From Sphingomonas sp. CCH21-G11 (GTDB lineage: Bacteria; Pseudomonadota; Alphaproteobacteria; Sphingomonadales; Sphingomonadaceae): a stretch of DNA of 64,000 bases. Shown one piece after another: positions 35,974 to 46,266 of the stretch. How positions within the stretch are numbered: position 1 is the first letter of the stretch; each line of letters starts with the position of its first letter. Below the pieces are notes generated by a model. That model was not told the DNA's origin and ran no database searches. It saw only the letters and a list, made by a program, of their open reading frames with translations. Where the stretch lies: assembly GCF_001555965.1 (NCBI RefSeq), contig NZ_LSHX01000056.1, positions 62,001 to 126,000 of the forward strand, read 5' to 3'. Made by a program: the position numbers and the translations under genes.

Positions 35974-36438
35974 TCAGGCCGCGTCGCGATGCTCGATCGG
36001 GGCCGCCGGGGTCGAGGTGGCGACCGGAATCTTCTTGGGCTTCATCGCTTCGGGCACTTCGCGCACCAGGTCGACGATCAACAGACCGTCGCTGAGGTTC
36101 GCAGCCTCGACGCGAATGAAATCGGCGAGCTCGAAGCGCCGCTCAAAGCTGCGGTTGGCGATGCCGAGATGCAGGAACTGGCCCGCCTCCGTATTCCGTT
36201 CATCGCTCTTCTTGCCCGTGATGAGCAGCAGGTTCTGCTGCGCAGTAATGTCGATCTCGTCCGCCTTGAACCCGGCGACCGCCAGCGTGATCCGGTAACG
36301 GTCCTCCGCCAGCCGCTCGAGGTTGAAGGGCGGGTAGTTTTCGTTCGACGCCTGGCGCGCGCTCGCTTCCAGCATGTCGAACAGCCGGTCGAAGCCGATG
36401 GCCGAACGGCGATAGGGGGTGAAATCCAGCTGACGCAT
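35974..36438 (-). CDS. Small heat-shock protein (Hsp20/IbpA type)
   Basis: Hsp20 proteins hold unfolding proteins in a refoldable state during heat stress. The 154-residue protein has the alpha-crystallin core: YPPFNLERLAEDRYRITLAV, AGFKADEIDITAQQNLLLIT, FLHLGIANRSFERRFELADF, and the VEAANLSDGLLIVDL strand. The N-terminus MRQLDFTPYRRSAIGFDRLF matches the IbpA class. The start at 36438 has GGAGG 8 bases upstream; an ATG at 36453 would place the ribosome site inside the gene. A sigma-32-like promoter and a ROSE-like thermometer precede it, so it should be induced by heat at both levels. Confidence 0.95.
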   Translation of the reverse strand: MRQLDFTPYRRSAIGFDRLFDMLEASARQASNENYPPFNLERLAEDRYRITLAVAGFKADEIDITAQQNLLLITGKKSDERNTEAGQFLHLGIANRSFERRFELADFIRVEAANLSDGLLIVDLVREVPEAMKPKKIPVATSTPAAPIEHRDAA

Positions 36439-36526
36439 CTTCAAATCCTCCATTGAGCAACATGAACGTCACACGGTGTCCGCGACGGCGCGACACCGTA
36501 AATGCGATCCCGATCGGCGATCGCAT
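36439..36526 (-). promoter_or_regulatory. ROSE-like RNA thermometer in hsp20 leader
   Basis: The leader folds into three consecutive hairpins. The first (36526-36502) has arms ATGCGATC and GATCGCAT, the second (36499-36473) ACGGTGTC and GACACCGT. The third (36460-36445) pairs TTGCTC with GAGGAT across loop AATG, masking the ribosome site and placing a G-G mismatch opposite each other. The U-U-G-C-U anti-ribosome-site strand and the G-G pair are the hallmarks of ROSE elements known upstream of alphaproteobacterial small heat-shock genes. Confidence 0.8.
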
Positions 36527-36531
36527 GACTG

Positions 36532-36561
36532 AAATTTGGGATTGATTTCGCGGGTTTCAAG
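36532..36561 (-). promoter_or_regulatory. Sigma-32 type heat-shock promoter
   Basis: The minus strand reads CTTGAAA (36561-36555), 14 bases, then CCCAAATTT (36540-36532). This fits the RpoH pattern CTTGAAA-N11..16-CCCCATnT well. It lies just upstream of the ROSE-like leader of hsp20. Confidence 0.75.
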
Positions 36562-36920
36562 GGCGGGGTCAGCCCATGTGACGCACAAACGCCCGGGCTG
36601 TTTCCAACCCGGGCGCCTGCGTGACGACTGCGCGTCAGCCCCCTTGATTGGCTCCGCTCCGCACATCCGTGTCGTACACAGACGGGATCAGAAGCCTCCC
36701 CGAACCACGGCCATTGCCGACGTTTCGTGGGGCTTTGCTATGCGCAGTTTACCGGCTTGTCACCGGAAATGCGCGCCCGCCGGGGCGAAAGCTTTCATCC
36801 TGTGTTCATTCGGCAACAGCATGGATTGCGCGGCTTCGTCCATCCACCTAAAGCATCGCCCGGCCCGCCGCTGGCCCAGCTTTCATCGCATTCGATTGCA
36901 CCGACGGAGTTCCGGACCCG
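36562..36920. other. Intergenic region between hsp20 promoter and lolC
   Basis: I see no gene here. A perfect 8-bp stem (CGCCCGGG and CCCGGGCG) with a 10-base loop lies at 36590-36615. The lolC ribosome site GGAG is 11 bases before its ATG. No clear lolC promoter could be picked out. Confidence 0.4.
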
Positions 36921-38163
36921 ATGTTCCTGTCGCGATATGAACGGATGATCGCGCGGCGCTATCTCCTGCCCGGACGTGGCGAAGCCTTCATCTTTCTGGT
37001 CGCGTCGATCAGCCTGGCCGCGGTCATGCTGGGTGTCGCCGCGCTCGTCGTCGTGATGAGCGTGATGAACGGCTTTCGCGCCGAATTGTTCGACAAGATC
37101 GTCGGCCTCAACGGCCACGCGATCGTCAACGGCTATGGTGGCCAGCTGCGCGACTGGCGCGACATCGTCGCTCAGGCGCGCGCAACGCCGGGCGTGACGT
37201 CGGCGACCCCGCTCATCGAGCAGCCGCTGATGGCCTCGTTCGACGGCCGGGTCGAAGCCGTGCTGGTTCGCGGCATGCGGGTCGAGGATATTCGCGGCAA
37301 CGCGACCATCGCCTCCAACATCATCCAGGGTTCGCTCGACAGCCTGCGTCCGGGCAGCGGCAACATCGCGATCGGCTCGCGCCTGGCGCGCCAGCTCGGG
37401 GCGACGTTGGGGACACAGATTGCACTGATCAGTCCACAGGGCCCCTCCACGCCGTTCGGGACGGTGCCGCGCATCGTGTCCTATCGCATCGGCGCGATCT
37501 TCGAGGTCGGCGTGTACGACTATGACAAGGCGTTCATCGTCATGCCGCTGGCCGATGCCCAGACGCTGCTGCTGATGGGCGACAGCGTCGGCATGGTCGA
37601 GATCGACACGGCCGATGCCGACCGGATCGAGGGCATTCTGGCGCCGCTCGCGCCAAAGATCGGTGCGCAGGGCCAGCTGACCGACTGGCGCCAGCTCAAC
37701 GCCAGCCTGTTCGAGGCGCTGTCGGTTGACCGTATCGTCAGCATGACGGTGCTGTCGCTGATCATCTTGGTCGCGGTGTTCAACATCCTGTCGTCGCTGA
37801 TCATGCTGGTGCGCGCGAAGACTCGCGACATCGCCATCCTGCGCACCATGGGCGCGAGCCGCAGCAGCCTGGTCCGCATCTTCGTCACCGTCGGAACGAC
37901 CATCGGCGCGCTGGGGATCGTCGCCGGGCTCGTCCTCGGCTTCGTGATCCTGACGTTTCGCCAGCAGGTGGTGAGCGTGATCGGGCTGGTGACGGGCCAG
38001 CAGGTGTGGAACCCCGAAATGCGCTTCCTGACCGAGCTGCCTGCACGTACCGACCCCTATGAGGTGATCGGCATCGTGGTGATGGCCTTCGTCTTCTCGC
38101 TGCTCGCCACGCTCTATCCGGCGTTCAAGGCGGCGAGCACCGATCCGGTGCAGGTGCTGCGCT

Positions 38164-38171
<8 letters not shown>
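36921..38171 (+). CDS. lolC: Lipoprotein-releasing ABC permease LolC/LolE
   Basis: This inner-membrane permease extracts outer-membrane lipoproteins and hands them to LolA. The 416-residue protein has an N-terminal membrane helix with [20 protein letters not shown], a large periplasmic domain (about 50-270) and three C-terminal helices with the FtsX-family coupling segment [20 protein letters not shown]. It overlaps lolD by 8 bases. As in many alphaproteobacteria only one permease gene is present, so a homodimer (LolF-like) is likely. Confidence 0.93.
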
Positions 38172-38844
<673 letters not shown>

Positions 38845-38893
38845 GCCGCGCGACCGGGGACCGGGTCATCCACAACTAAATCGCGGCGACGGC

Positions 38894-38922
38894 TTTTGGA
38901 ATCGGCGTTGGCACCCTAGGCT
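38894..38922 (+). promoter_or_regulatory. dnaE promoter, probably leaderless
   Basis: TAGGCT (38917-38922) lies exactly 6 bases before the dnaE ATG. A weak TTTTGG is 17 bases further up at 38894-38899. Transcription would start at or next to the ATG, and no ribosome site is present. Confidence 0.45.
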
Positions 38923-38928
38923 GGCGTC

Positions 38929-41900
38929 ATGCCCCATTCCGGTTTCGTGCCGCTGCGCGTCTTTTCCTCCTACACCATGCTGGAGGGCGCGATCGAGCCC
39001 AAGGCGATCGCCAAGCAGGCGCGCGCGCTCGGCTTTCCTGCGGTCGCGCTGGTCGACCGCAACGGTCTCTATGCGGCCATGGCCTTTTCCGATGCGTGCA
39101 AGGCGGAGGGGGTTCAGCCGATCACCGGCGTATTCCTCTCGATCATCCGGCCTGGCCATGAAGGCGAGTTCAAGCCGGTGCTCGACTGGCTGGCACTCTA
39201 TGCGCAGGACGATGTCGGCTATGCCAATCTCTGCGCGCTGGTGTCGATGGCGCATCTCGACCGCCCGGTCGAGCATCCGGCCTATGTGACGATCGACGCG
39301 CTCGCCGGGCGCACCGACGGGCTGATTGCGCTGACCGGGGCGGGCGAGGGCGCGCTGGCCCGGATGTTCGCCGACGGCCAGCATGACCATGCACGCCGCT
39401 ATGCCGACCGGCTGGAAACGCTTTTCCCCGGACGCCTTTATATCGAGCTCGCGCGGCGCGGCGATGCAATGGAGCAGGCCGCCGAACCCGCGCTTGTCGA
39501 TCTCGCCTATGATCGCAATCTGCCGCTGGTCGCGACCAACCCGTGCTGCTTCGCCGACAACGCGTTCCACGAGGCGCATGACGCGATGCTGTGCATCGCC
39601 GCTTCGACCTATGTCGCGTCCGAGGACCGCGCGCGCAGCTCGCCGGACGCGTGGATGAAATCCGCGCCGATGATGCGCGCGCTGTTCGGCGACCTGCCCG
39701 AGGCGATCGACATGACGCTGCACATCGCGCAGCGCTGTGCGGCGGTCGCGCCGAAGCGCAGGCCGATCCTGCCCAGCCTGGCCGGCGACCGCGCCGGCGA
39801 GGCGCAGAAGCTGCGCGACGATGCGCGCGAAGGGCTCGCCCGGCGGTTGGCCAAGATCGCGAGGGGCGAGGGCACCGACGCGGACGGCGCGTGGACCCAG
39901 GTCTATCGCGACCGGCTGGAGTTCGAGCTCGACGTCATCATCCAGATGGGCTTCCCCGGCTATTTCCTGATCGTCGCCGACTTCATCAAATGGGCGAAGG
40001 ACAACGGGATTCCGGTCGGTCCGGGTCGCGGATCCGGCGCGGGGTCGGTCGTTGCCTGGTCGCTGACGATCACCGATCTCGACCCGATTCGGCTGGGGCT
40101 GCTGTTCGAACGTTTCCTCAATCCCGAGCGCGTGTCGATGCCCGACTTCGACATCGATTTCTGCGAAACGCGACGCGGCGAGGTGATCCGCTACGTCCAG
40201 GAAAAATATGGCCGCGACCAGGTGGCGCAGATCATCACCTTCGGAAAGCTGAAGGCGCGCGCGGTGCTCAAGGACACCGGCCGCGTGCTTCAGATGAGCT
40301 ATGGCCAGGTCGACCGGCTCGCCAAGCTGGTGCCCAACCACCCGACCGATCCGTGGACGCTGGAGCGCGCGCTGAACGGCGTGAGCGAACTGGCGCGCGA
40401 ATATGCCAATGACGACCAGGTCCGCCACCTGTTCGACCTGGCGATGAAGCTGGAAGGGCTGCCGCGCCACAGCTCGACCCATGCAGCCGGCGTGGTGATC
40501 GGCGACCGACCGCTCGCCGAGCTCGTGCCGCTGTATCGCGACCCGCGTTCCGACATGCCCGTCACCCAGTTCGACATGAAATATGTCGAGGGCGCGGGGC
40601 TGGTGAAGTTCGACTTTCTGGGCCTCAAGACGCTGTCGGTGCTGCGCGAGGCGGTGGAGCTGCTGGCGGTGCGCGGCGTCGATGTCGATCTCGATGCGCT
40701 CGGCTGGGACGACCCCAGGGTCTACGAGCTGCTGCAGCGCGGCGATACGGTCGGGGTGTTCCAGCTCGAATCGGAAGGCATGCGGCGCACGCTGTCCGCA
40801 GTGCGCCCATCCAATTTCGGCGACATCATCGCGCTCGTCTCGCTCTATCGCCCGGGTCCGATGGACAACATCCCGACCTTCGGCCGGCGCAAGAACGGGC
40901 AGGAGGCGATCACCTATCCCCACCCGCTGCTCGAGCCGATCCTGGCCGAGACCTATGGCATCTTCGTCTATCAGGAACAGGTGATGCAGGCCGCGCAGAT
41001 CCTGGCGGGCTATTCGCTGGGCGGCGCCGACCTGCTGCGCCGCGCGATGGGCAAGAAGATCAAGGCGGAGATGGATGCGCAGCGCGCGACCTTCGTCGAG
41101 GGCTGCGCCGCGCATAACGACATCCCGGCGGCCAAGGCCAACGAGCTGTTCGACTTGATCGACAAGTTCGCCGGCTATGGCTTCAACAAGTCGCACGCGG
41201 CGGCCTACGCGCTGCTCGCCTATCAGACGGCGTGGCTGAAGGCGCATCATCCGCACGAATTCTTTGCCGCGTCGATGAGCTTCGACATCCATCAGACCGA
41301 CAAGCTCGCGATTTTCGTCGACGACATGCGGCGGCTGGACATCGCCTGCCGCCCGCCCTGCGTGAACGCGAGTTCGGCGAGCTTCATGGTCGAAGACGAG
41401 GGAGGTACGCTGGCGGTGCGCTATGCGCTGGGCGCGCTCAAGGGGGTGGGCGAGCGTGCGATGGCGGAGCTGGTCGCGGAGCGCCGGACCAAGGGTCCCT
41501 TCCGCTCGATCGACGATTTTGCCGCGCGCGTCGATCCGCGCCTGCTCAACAAACGGCAGATCGAGACGCTGGCCGGCGCGGGCGCATTCGACGGGGTCGA
41601 GCCCAACCGCGCCGCGATCCATGCGGGGGCGGAAACGATCCTGGCGGTCGCGCAGCGCACGCATGAAGGCCGGGTGAGCGGGCAGAGCGGGCTGTTCGGC
41701 GACGATCCGGTCGCCGAGGCCGCGATCCGTCTGCCCGCCGATGCGCACTGGTCGCTGACCGAACGCATCGCCGCCGAGCGCGAGGCGTTCGGGTTCTACT
41801 TCTCGGCGCACCCGCTCGACCGCTTCGCGCATCTCGCGCGCGTGCACGGTGCGCGCCCGATCGTCGCGCTCAACGATGTCGATGTGGCCGAGGGCGGGCG

Positions 41901-42426
41901 CACGGTCGCGAGCTTCGCGGCGCTGGTCGAGGATGTGCGCTGGCGTACCTCCGCGCGCGGCAAGCGATACATGATGGCGACGCTGTCCGATTCGTCGGGT
42001 CAGTGCATCGCGACCTGTTTCGACGAGCCGGTCGCCGCGATGCTTGAGGAAGCCGCGCGCGAAGGCGGCTGCGCGCTGGTCTCTGCCGAGCTCGACCGCC
42101 GCGCGGGCGAGGATAGCGTCCGGGTCACGGTCAAGCGCATCCAGCCGCTGGAGGGGCTTGCCAACAACACCCGCCTGTTGCTCGACGTGGCGGTCGATCA
42201 TGCCGACGCCGTCGCCGCGCTCGCCGTTTTGCTTGGCGACCATACCGGCGGGCGCGGCGAGGTGCGGCTCCATGCCCCGATCGACGGCCCGGGCGAGGCG
42301 CAGGTCGTGCTCGGGCGAGGCTTCCTGCTCGACGGGGAACTTGCCGCGCGGATCGAGAAGCTGCAGGGTGTTCGATGGGCGGCGCTGAAGACCGCTGAGA
42401 CCGCGCGGCTCGCCGCCGCCGGCTGA
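38929..42426 (+). CDS. dnaE: DNA polymerase III alpha subunit
   Basis: DnaE is the replicative polymerase. The 1165-residue protein has an N-terminal PHP domain, the C-family polymerase core with catalytic aspartates in MPDFDIDFCETRRGEVIRYV, GPGRGSGAGSVVAWSLTITD, GYGFNKSHAAAYALLAYQTA, helix-hairpin-helix motifs near RLLNKRQIETLAGAGAFDG and an OB fold. The PHP metal site is degraded: where active domains have His-x-His the sequence reads PLRVFSSYTMLEGA, so no intrinsic proofreading is expected and a DnaQ subunit must supply it. The start at 38929 has a -10-like box 6 bases upstream. Confidence 0.97.
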   Translation: MPHSGFVPLRVFSSYTMLEGAIEPKAIAKQARALGFPAVALVDRNGLYAAMAFSDACKAEGVQPITGVFLSIIRPGHEGEFKPVLDWLALYAQDDVGYANLCALVSMAHLDRPVEHPAYVTIDALAGRTDGLIALTGAGEGALARMFADGQHDHARRYADRLETLFPGRLYIELARRGDAMEQAAEPALVDLAYDRNLPLVATNPCCFADNAFHEAHDAMLCIAASTYVASEDRARSSPDAWMKSAPMMRALFGDLPEAIDMTLHIAQRCAAVAPKRRPILPSLAGDRAGEAQKLRDDAREGLARRLAKIARGEGTDADGAWTQVYRDRLEFELDVIIQMGFPGYFLIVADFIKWAKDNGIPVGPGRGSGAGSVVAWSLTITDLDPIRLGLLFERFLNPERVSMPDFDIDFCETRRGEVIRYVQEKYGRDQVAQIITFGKLKARAVLKDTGRVLQMSYGQVDRLAKLVPNHPTDPWTLERALNGVSELAREYANDDQVRHLFDLAMKLEGLPRHSSTHAAGVVIGDRPLAELVPLYRDPRSDMPVTQFDMKYVEGAGLVKFDFLGLKTLSVLREAVELLAVRGVDVDLDALGWDDPRVYELLQRGDTVGVFQLESEGMRRTLSAVRPSNFGDIIALVSLYRPGPMDNIPTFGRRKNGQEAITYPHPLLEPILAETYGIFVYQEQVMQAAQILAGYSLGGADLLRRAMGKKIKAEMDAQRATFVEGCAAHNDIPAAKANELFDLIDKFAGYGFNKSHAAAYALLAYQTAWLKAHHPHEFFAASMSFDIHQTDKLAIFVDDMRRLDIACRPPCVNASSASFMVEDEGGTLAVRYALGALKGVGERAMAELVAERRTKGPFRSIDDFAARVDPRLLNKRQIETLAGAGAFDGVEPNRAAIHAGAETILAVAQRTHEGRVSGQSGLFGDDPVAEAAIRLPADAHWSLTERIAAEREAFGFYFSAHPLDRFAHLARVHGARPIVALNDVDVAEGGRTVASFAALVEDVRWRTSARGKRYMMATLSDSSGQCIATCFDEPVAAMLEEAAREGGCALVSAELDRRAGEDSVRVTVKRIQPLEGLANNTRLLLDVAVDHADAVAALAVLLGDHTGGRGEVRLHAPIDGPGEAQVVLGRGFLLDGELAARIEKLQGVRWAALKTAETARLAAAG

Positions 42427-42447
42427 TAACGGGAGATGGATGCAACG

Positions 42448-44043
42448 ATGCTTGGATCGATGCAGGATTTCGAGCTGCGGATCATGCGGCTGGTCGATCA
42501 TGCCGAACGCGAGCATGGCACGCGCGAGATCGTCAGCCGCTGGGCCGACGGAAGCGAGACCCGGACCGATTGGGCCGGCATCGCACGCGATTCGCGCCGC
42601 CTCGCCAGCATGCTCACACGGCTGGGGATGAAGCCGGGCGATCGCATCGCGACGCTAGCGATGAATCACAGCCGGCACCTGGTCACCTGGTACGGGGCGA
42701 TCGGCATGGGTGGGATCGTCCACACCGTCAATCCGCGCCTGTTCGAGGATCAGCTCGCCTATATCGTCAACCATGCCGAGGATCGCGTGCTGTTCTATGA
42801 CCGCGCTTTCCAACCGCTGGTCGACAAGCTGAAGCCGCAATGGCCGACCATCGAACATTATGTCGTGTACGACAGCGACGGCCCCGACGGGTTCGAGGCG
42901 CTGATCGCGGAGGGCGACGACGGCTTTGTATGGGTCGAGGGCGACGAGCGCGATCCGTGCATGCTGTGCTATACAAGCGGCACGACCGGCAACCCGAAGG
43001 GCGTGGTCTACACCCATCGTTCCTCGATGATCCACGCGATGGCGGCGCTTCAGCCTTCGGTCTTCGACCTGTCGTCGCGCGCGGTGGCGATGCCGATCGT
43101 GCCGATGTTCCACGCGGTCGGCTGGGGCCTGCCCTTTTCGACCCCCGCGGTCGGCGCCAAGCTGGTCTTTTCCGCGATCAACGATCCGGCGGTGCTGTGC
43201 GAGTTGATGAACCGCGAACGCGTGACGCATTCGGCGGGCGTGCCGACGGTGTGGTTCGCCATGTTCCAGCACATGGATGCGGCGGGAGTCGCGCCAGAGC
43301 ATCTTCAGCTCGTCACCATCGGCGGCTCGGCGGCACCGCGCTCGATGATCGAGCGGCTGATGCGGATGGGAATCCGCGTCAATCACGCCTGGGGCATGAC
43401 CGAAACCTCGCCGATCGGCACGATCGGCGCGCGCTCGGTCGACTGGGACGAATTGAGCTTCGACCAGCAGGTCGGCCAGGTGGTCCGGCAGGGCCGCGTG
43501 CCGTTCGGCGTCGAGTTGCGCATCGTTGACGACGAAGGCGTCGTGCAGCCGCGCGACGGTGAATCGTCGGGGCGGCTCCAGATCCGTGGGCCATGGATCA
43601 TCAAGCAATATTTCCAGGATGCGGGCGGACCGTGCCTGAGCGCCGACGGCTGGTTCGACACCGGCGATGTCGCGGTGCTCCACCCCGACGGCACGATGCA
43701 CATCACCGATCGTGCCAAGGACGTGATCAAGTCGGGTGGCGAGTGGATCAGCTCGGTCGAGCTCGAAAACGCCGCGGTCGGCTGTCCCGGCGTGGCGGAG
43801 GCCGCCGCGATCGGGGTCTACCACCCGAAATGGGAGGAACGGCCGCTGCTGCTGGTGGTCCGCAAGCCCGGCTCCGACGTGACCCCGGAACAGGTCAGCG
43901 CCTATCTGGCTCGCCACGTTGCGAAATGGTGGCTGCCCGACGAAATCCTTTTCGTCGATCAATTGCCCCACACCGCGACCGGCAAGCTGTTGAAGACCGC
44001 GCTGCGCGCGCAGTACAAGGATTACAAGCTCGCCGCCGCTTGA
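42448..44043 (+). CDS. Medium/long-chain fatty acid CoA ligase
   Basis: This is an ANL-superfamily enzyme that adenylates a carboxylic acid and transfers it to CoA. The 531-residue protein shows the P-loop motif [33 protein letters not shown], the hinge [20 protein letters not shown] with [16 protein letters not shown], and the catalytic Lys in [15 protein letters not shown]. The closest resemblance is to AlkK/FadD3-type ligases for fatty acids; chain length cannot be read. An earlier in-frame ATG at 42436 directly abuts a GGGAG site, which is too close, so 42448 is preferred. It follows dnaE by about 20 bases and may be cotranscribed. Confidence 0.9.
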   Translation: MLGSMQDFELRIMRLVDHAEREHGTREIVSRWADGSETRTDWAGIARDSRRLASMLTRLGMKPGDRIATLAMNHSRHLVTWYGAIGMGGIVHTVNPRLFEDQLAYIVNHAEDRVLFYDRAFQPLVDKLKPQWPTIEHYVVYDSDGPDGFEALIAEGDDGFVWVEGDERDPCMLCYTSGTTGNPKGVVYTHRSSMIHAMAALQPSVFDLSSRAVAMPIVPMFHAVGWGLPFSTPAVGAKLVFSAINDPAVLCELMNRERVTHSAGVPTVWFAMFQHMDAAGVAPEHLQLVTIGGSAAPRSMIERLMRMGIRVNHAWGMTETSPIGTIGARSVDWDELSFDQQVGQVVRQGRVPFGVELRIVDDEGVVQPRDGESSGRLQIRGPWIIKQYFQDAGGPCLSADGWFDTGDVAVLHPDGTMHITDRAKDVIKSGGEWISSVELENAAVGCPGVAEAAAIGVYHPKWEERPLLLVVRKPGSDVTPEQVSAYLARHVAKWWLPDEILFVDQLPHTATGKLLKTALRAQYKDYKLAAA

Positions 44044-44085
44044 GGCGGGGGATCAGGTCGGATCACTGCACGTTAGGGGACTGCC

Positions 44086-44733
44086 ATGCCGCAAACCCGC
44101 AGCCGTGCCGCCAGGCGCGACTGGTCGAGCATTCCGATCGACCAGATCATCGACCGTGAATTCGGCCTCAACACCGAACTGCGCAACGGCACGGCGGCCT
44201 ATGTCTGGATGTTCCGCGAGTTTGAACGGACCGGCGATCCGGCCCTGTTTCTCGAGCGGCTGCTCGACCAGGTCGGCGCGCAGTATCGCGCCAATGGCCA
44301 ACCTGGCGCGCAGCTGCTGACCTTTGGCGACGGCAGCTGCAACTACCTGTTCGATTTTACGCGCAGCCGCGTCGCGATGGTCTGGGGCGTGAGCCGACCC
44401 GCGGCGCCGGGGACCCGCGACGATGCCTATCACGCCGGTTATCCGCGCGCCGCCGACGGTTTTGACAAGGGGCACGCGTGGTCGCACGCCCAGGGCGGGC
44501 GCGAAGGCGGGCCGAACTATTTCCAGCAGACCCGGCGGCTCAACCAGGCGCGATCGGACAATGGCCGATTGTGGCGCGCGATCGAAATGTTCCTGGCCGC
44601 CCATGCCGGGACGTCGGCATTCATCCGATTGATCTATGCAACGGGCAATTCGGGCGACGTCCCCGATGACGTCGAATACGGCATCCTGTCCGGCGAGGGC
44701 CAGTTTCGCGCGGTGCAGTTCCCCAATCGCTGA
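44086..44733 (+). CDS. Putative DNA/RNA non-specific endonuclease, orphan
   Basis: The 215-residue protein has no signal peptide. Its C-terminal half matches the His-Me-finger nuclease pattern of the DNA/RNA non-specific endonuclease group: FDKGHAWSHAQGG (D-K-G-H, His as general base), PNYFQQTRRLNQARSDN with the metal-binding Asn, and a W-x-x-x-E helix (LWRAIEMFLAAH) followed by strands IRLIYATGN and VEYGI. The N-terminal 75 residues are unrecognised. Such domains also appear in toxins, but no immunity gene or secretion marker is adjacent. A free-standing cytoplasmic nuclease is unusual. Fold call moderate, function unknown. Confidence 0.6.
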   Translation: MPQTRSRAARRDWSSIPIDQIIDREFGLNTELRNGTAAYVWMFREFERTGDPALFLERLLDQVGAQYRANGQPGAQLLTFGDGSCNYLFDFTRSRVAMVWGVSRPAAPGTRDDAYHAGYPRAADGFDKGHAWSHAQGGREGGPNYFQQTRRLNQARSDNGRLWRAIEMFLAAHAGTSAFIRLIYATGNSGDVPDDVEYGILSGEGQFRAVQFPNR

Positions 44734-45804
44734 TCAGAACAGCTCGCCCTGCGCGCCCGCGGGCGGGCGGAACAGGTCGGTGCGCAATTCGATCCGTTCG
44801 GCGTCGAGCCCCAGCTTGCGCGCGGCGATGTGGAAACGCGTGCGGAGCAGCGCCGCCCAGGGACCTTCGCCGCGCATTCGTGAGCCGAAACGGGGATCAT
44901 TGTCTCGGCCGCCGCGCAACGCGTGGATGATCGCCATCACCTTGCCGGCGCGATCCGGAAAATGCGTGTCGAGCCATGCGCGAAACAGCGGCGCGACTTC
45001 ATGCGGCAACCGGACCGGAATGAACGACGTCGCCCGCGCCCCCGCTTCGGCCGCGCGCGCCATCAGCGCCTCCATCTCATGATCGGTCACCGCGGGGATG
45101 ACGGGTGAAATCGAAACCTGCACGGGCACGCCCGCGTCGGCAAGCAGCCGCACCGCACGCAGCCGCCGCTCCGGGTGGGGTGCGCGCGGTTCGATCGTCA
45201 TCGCGATGGCGGGGTCGAGCGACGTGACCGAGACCATCACCGCGGCCAGCCCCTTCGTCGCCATCGGGCCCAGCAGGTCGATGTCGCGCAGGATGCGGTC
45301 GGACTTGGTCGTGATCGTCACGGGGTGGTCGCAGGCCGCCAGCACCTCCAGGCAGGCCCGCGTGATCCGCCACTCGTTCTCGATGGGCTGGTATGGATCG
45401 GTGTTGGTGCCGAAAGCAATCGGGCGACACGTATAGCCCGGCCGCCTCAGTTCGTCGCGCAGCAGCCGCGCTGCGTCGGGCTTGGCGAACAGCCGCGTTT
45501 CGAAATCGAGACCGGGCGACAGGTCGAGAAACGCGTGGGTCGGCCGCGCGAAACAGTAGATGCAGCCATGCTCGCATCCACGATAGGGGTTGATCGAACG
45601 GTCGAACGGCACATCGGGCGATTGATTGCGGGTCAGGATCGTGCGGGGCGTCTCCACCGTCACTTCCGTGCGCAGGCGGGGTGGATCGCCATCGATCACG
45701 CCGCGCGCGTCGCGCCAGTCGCCGTCTTCTTCATGCTGGGGCAGGCCGAAGCGCATGCTCGCCCGGTTGAGCGTGGCACCGCGGGCGGGGCGCACTTTGG
45801 TCAT
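44734..45804 (-). CDS. PA0069-family radical SAM protein
   Basis: The 356-residue protein holds the radical SAM cysteine motif CEHGCIYC in INPYRGCEHGCIYCFARPTH, then FGTNTDPYQPIENEWRITRA and VMVSVTSLDPAIAMTIEPRA. It belongs to the SplB-like PA0069 family, whose reaction is not established. The start at ATG 45804 is preferred to a TTG at 45810. It converges with the nuclease gene, the stops being adjacent. Confidence 0.9.
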   Translation of the reverse strand: MTKVRPARGATLNRASMRFGLPQHEEDGDWRDARGVIDGDPPRLRTEVTVETPRTILTRNQSPDVPFDRSINPYRGCEHGCIYCFARPTHAFLDLSPGLDFETRLFAKPDAARLLRDELRRPGYTCRPIAFGTNTDPYQPIENEWRITRACLEVLAACDHPVTITTKSDRILRDIDLLGPMATKGLAAVMVSVTSLDPAIAMTIEPRAPHPERRLRAVRLLADAGVPVQVSISPVIPAVTDHEMEALMARAAEAGARATSFIPVRLPHEVAPLFRAWLDTHFPDRAGKVMAIIHALRGGRDNDPRFGSRMRGEGPWAALLRTRFHIAARKLGLDAERIELRTDLFRPPAGAQGELF

Positions 45805-45859
45805 TGCCAATCTGTAGGAGGCGCGTCAGAACATATCAAGAACAATTTGGAGGTCATCG

Positions 45860-46204
45860 ATGGCGCGGCTGAACTATCTCGAACTGCCGGTCGGCAATCT
45901 GCCGGGGCTCAAATATTTCTATGGCGAGGCGTTCGGATGGCGTTTCACCGACTTCGGGCCGAGCTATGCCGCGACCACCACGGGCGATGTCGACATCGGA
46001 TTGGATGGTGATCCGGAAACCCAGGTGAAGGCGATGCTGCCCGTCATCGGGGTCGACGATCTCGAGGCCGCGCAGGCGCGCGTAGAGCAGGCGGGCGGGT
46101 CGGTGACCGTGCCGATCTTCGCCTTTCCCGGCGGGCGGCGGTTTCATTTCCGCGATCCGCACGGCCATGAACTGGCGGTGGCGCAGACCGACGCGGAAAG
46201 TTGA
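45860..46204 (+). CDS. Small VOC-family protein
   Basis: The 114-residue protein is a single VOC (glyoxalase/bleomycin-resistance) unit: LNYLELPVGNLPGLKYFYGE, FGWRFTDFGPSYAA, VDDLEAAQARVEQAGGSV and RRFHFRDPHGHELAVAQ. Family members bind metals or sequester small molecules; the first metal ligand position holds Glu in NYLELPV. A GGAGG site precedes the ATG. It is divergent from the radical SAM gene. The substrate cannot be inferred. Confidence 0.85.
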   Translation: MARLNYLELPVGNLPGLKYFYGEAFGWRFTDFGPSYAATTTGDVDIGLDGDPETQVKAMLPVIGVDDLEAAQARVEQAGGSVTVPIFAFPGGRRFHFRDPHGHELAVAQTDAES

Positions 46205-46266
46205 GCTTGCGCCGCGGCAGTCCGTCGCCAATGATGCCGGAAATAATATAGGTTCATGGGGTTGGG

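Noticed and set aside
38866..42516. A 1216-codon open frame on the minus strand opposite dnaE
   Set aside because: It is the mirror of a GC-rich coding gene. It has the Arg/Gly/His-rich composition of antisense frames and no family motif, while dnaE on the plus strand is certain.
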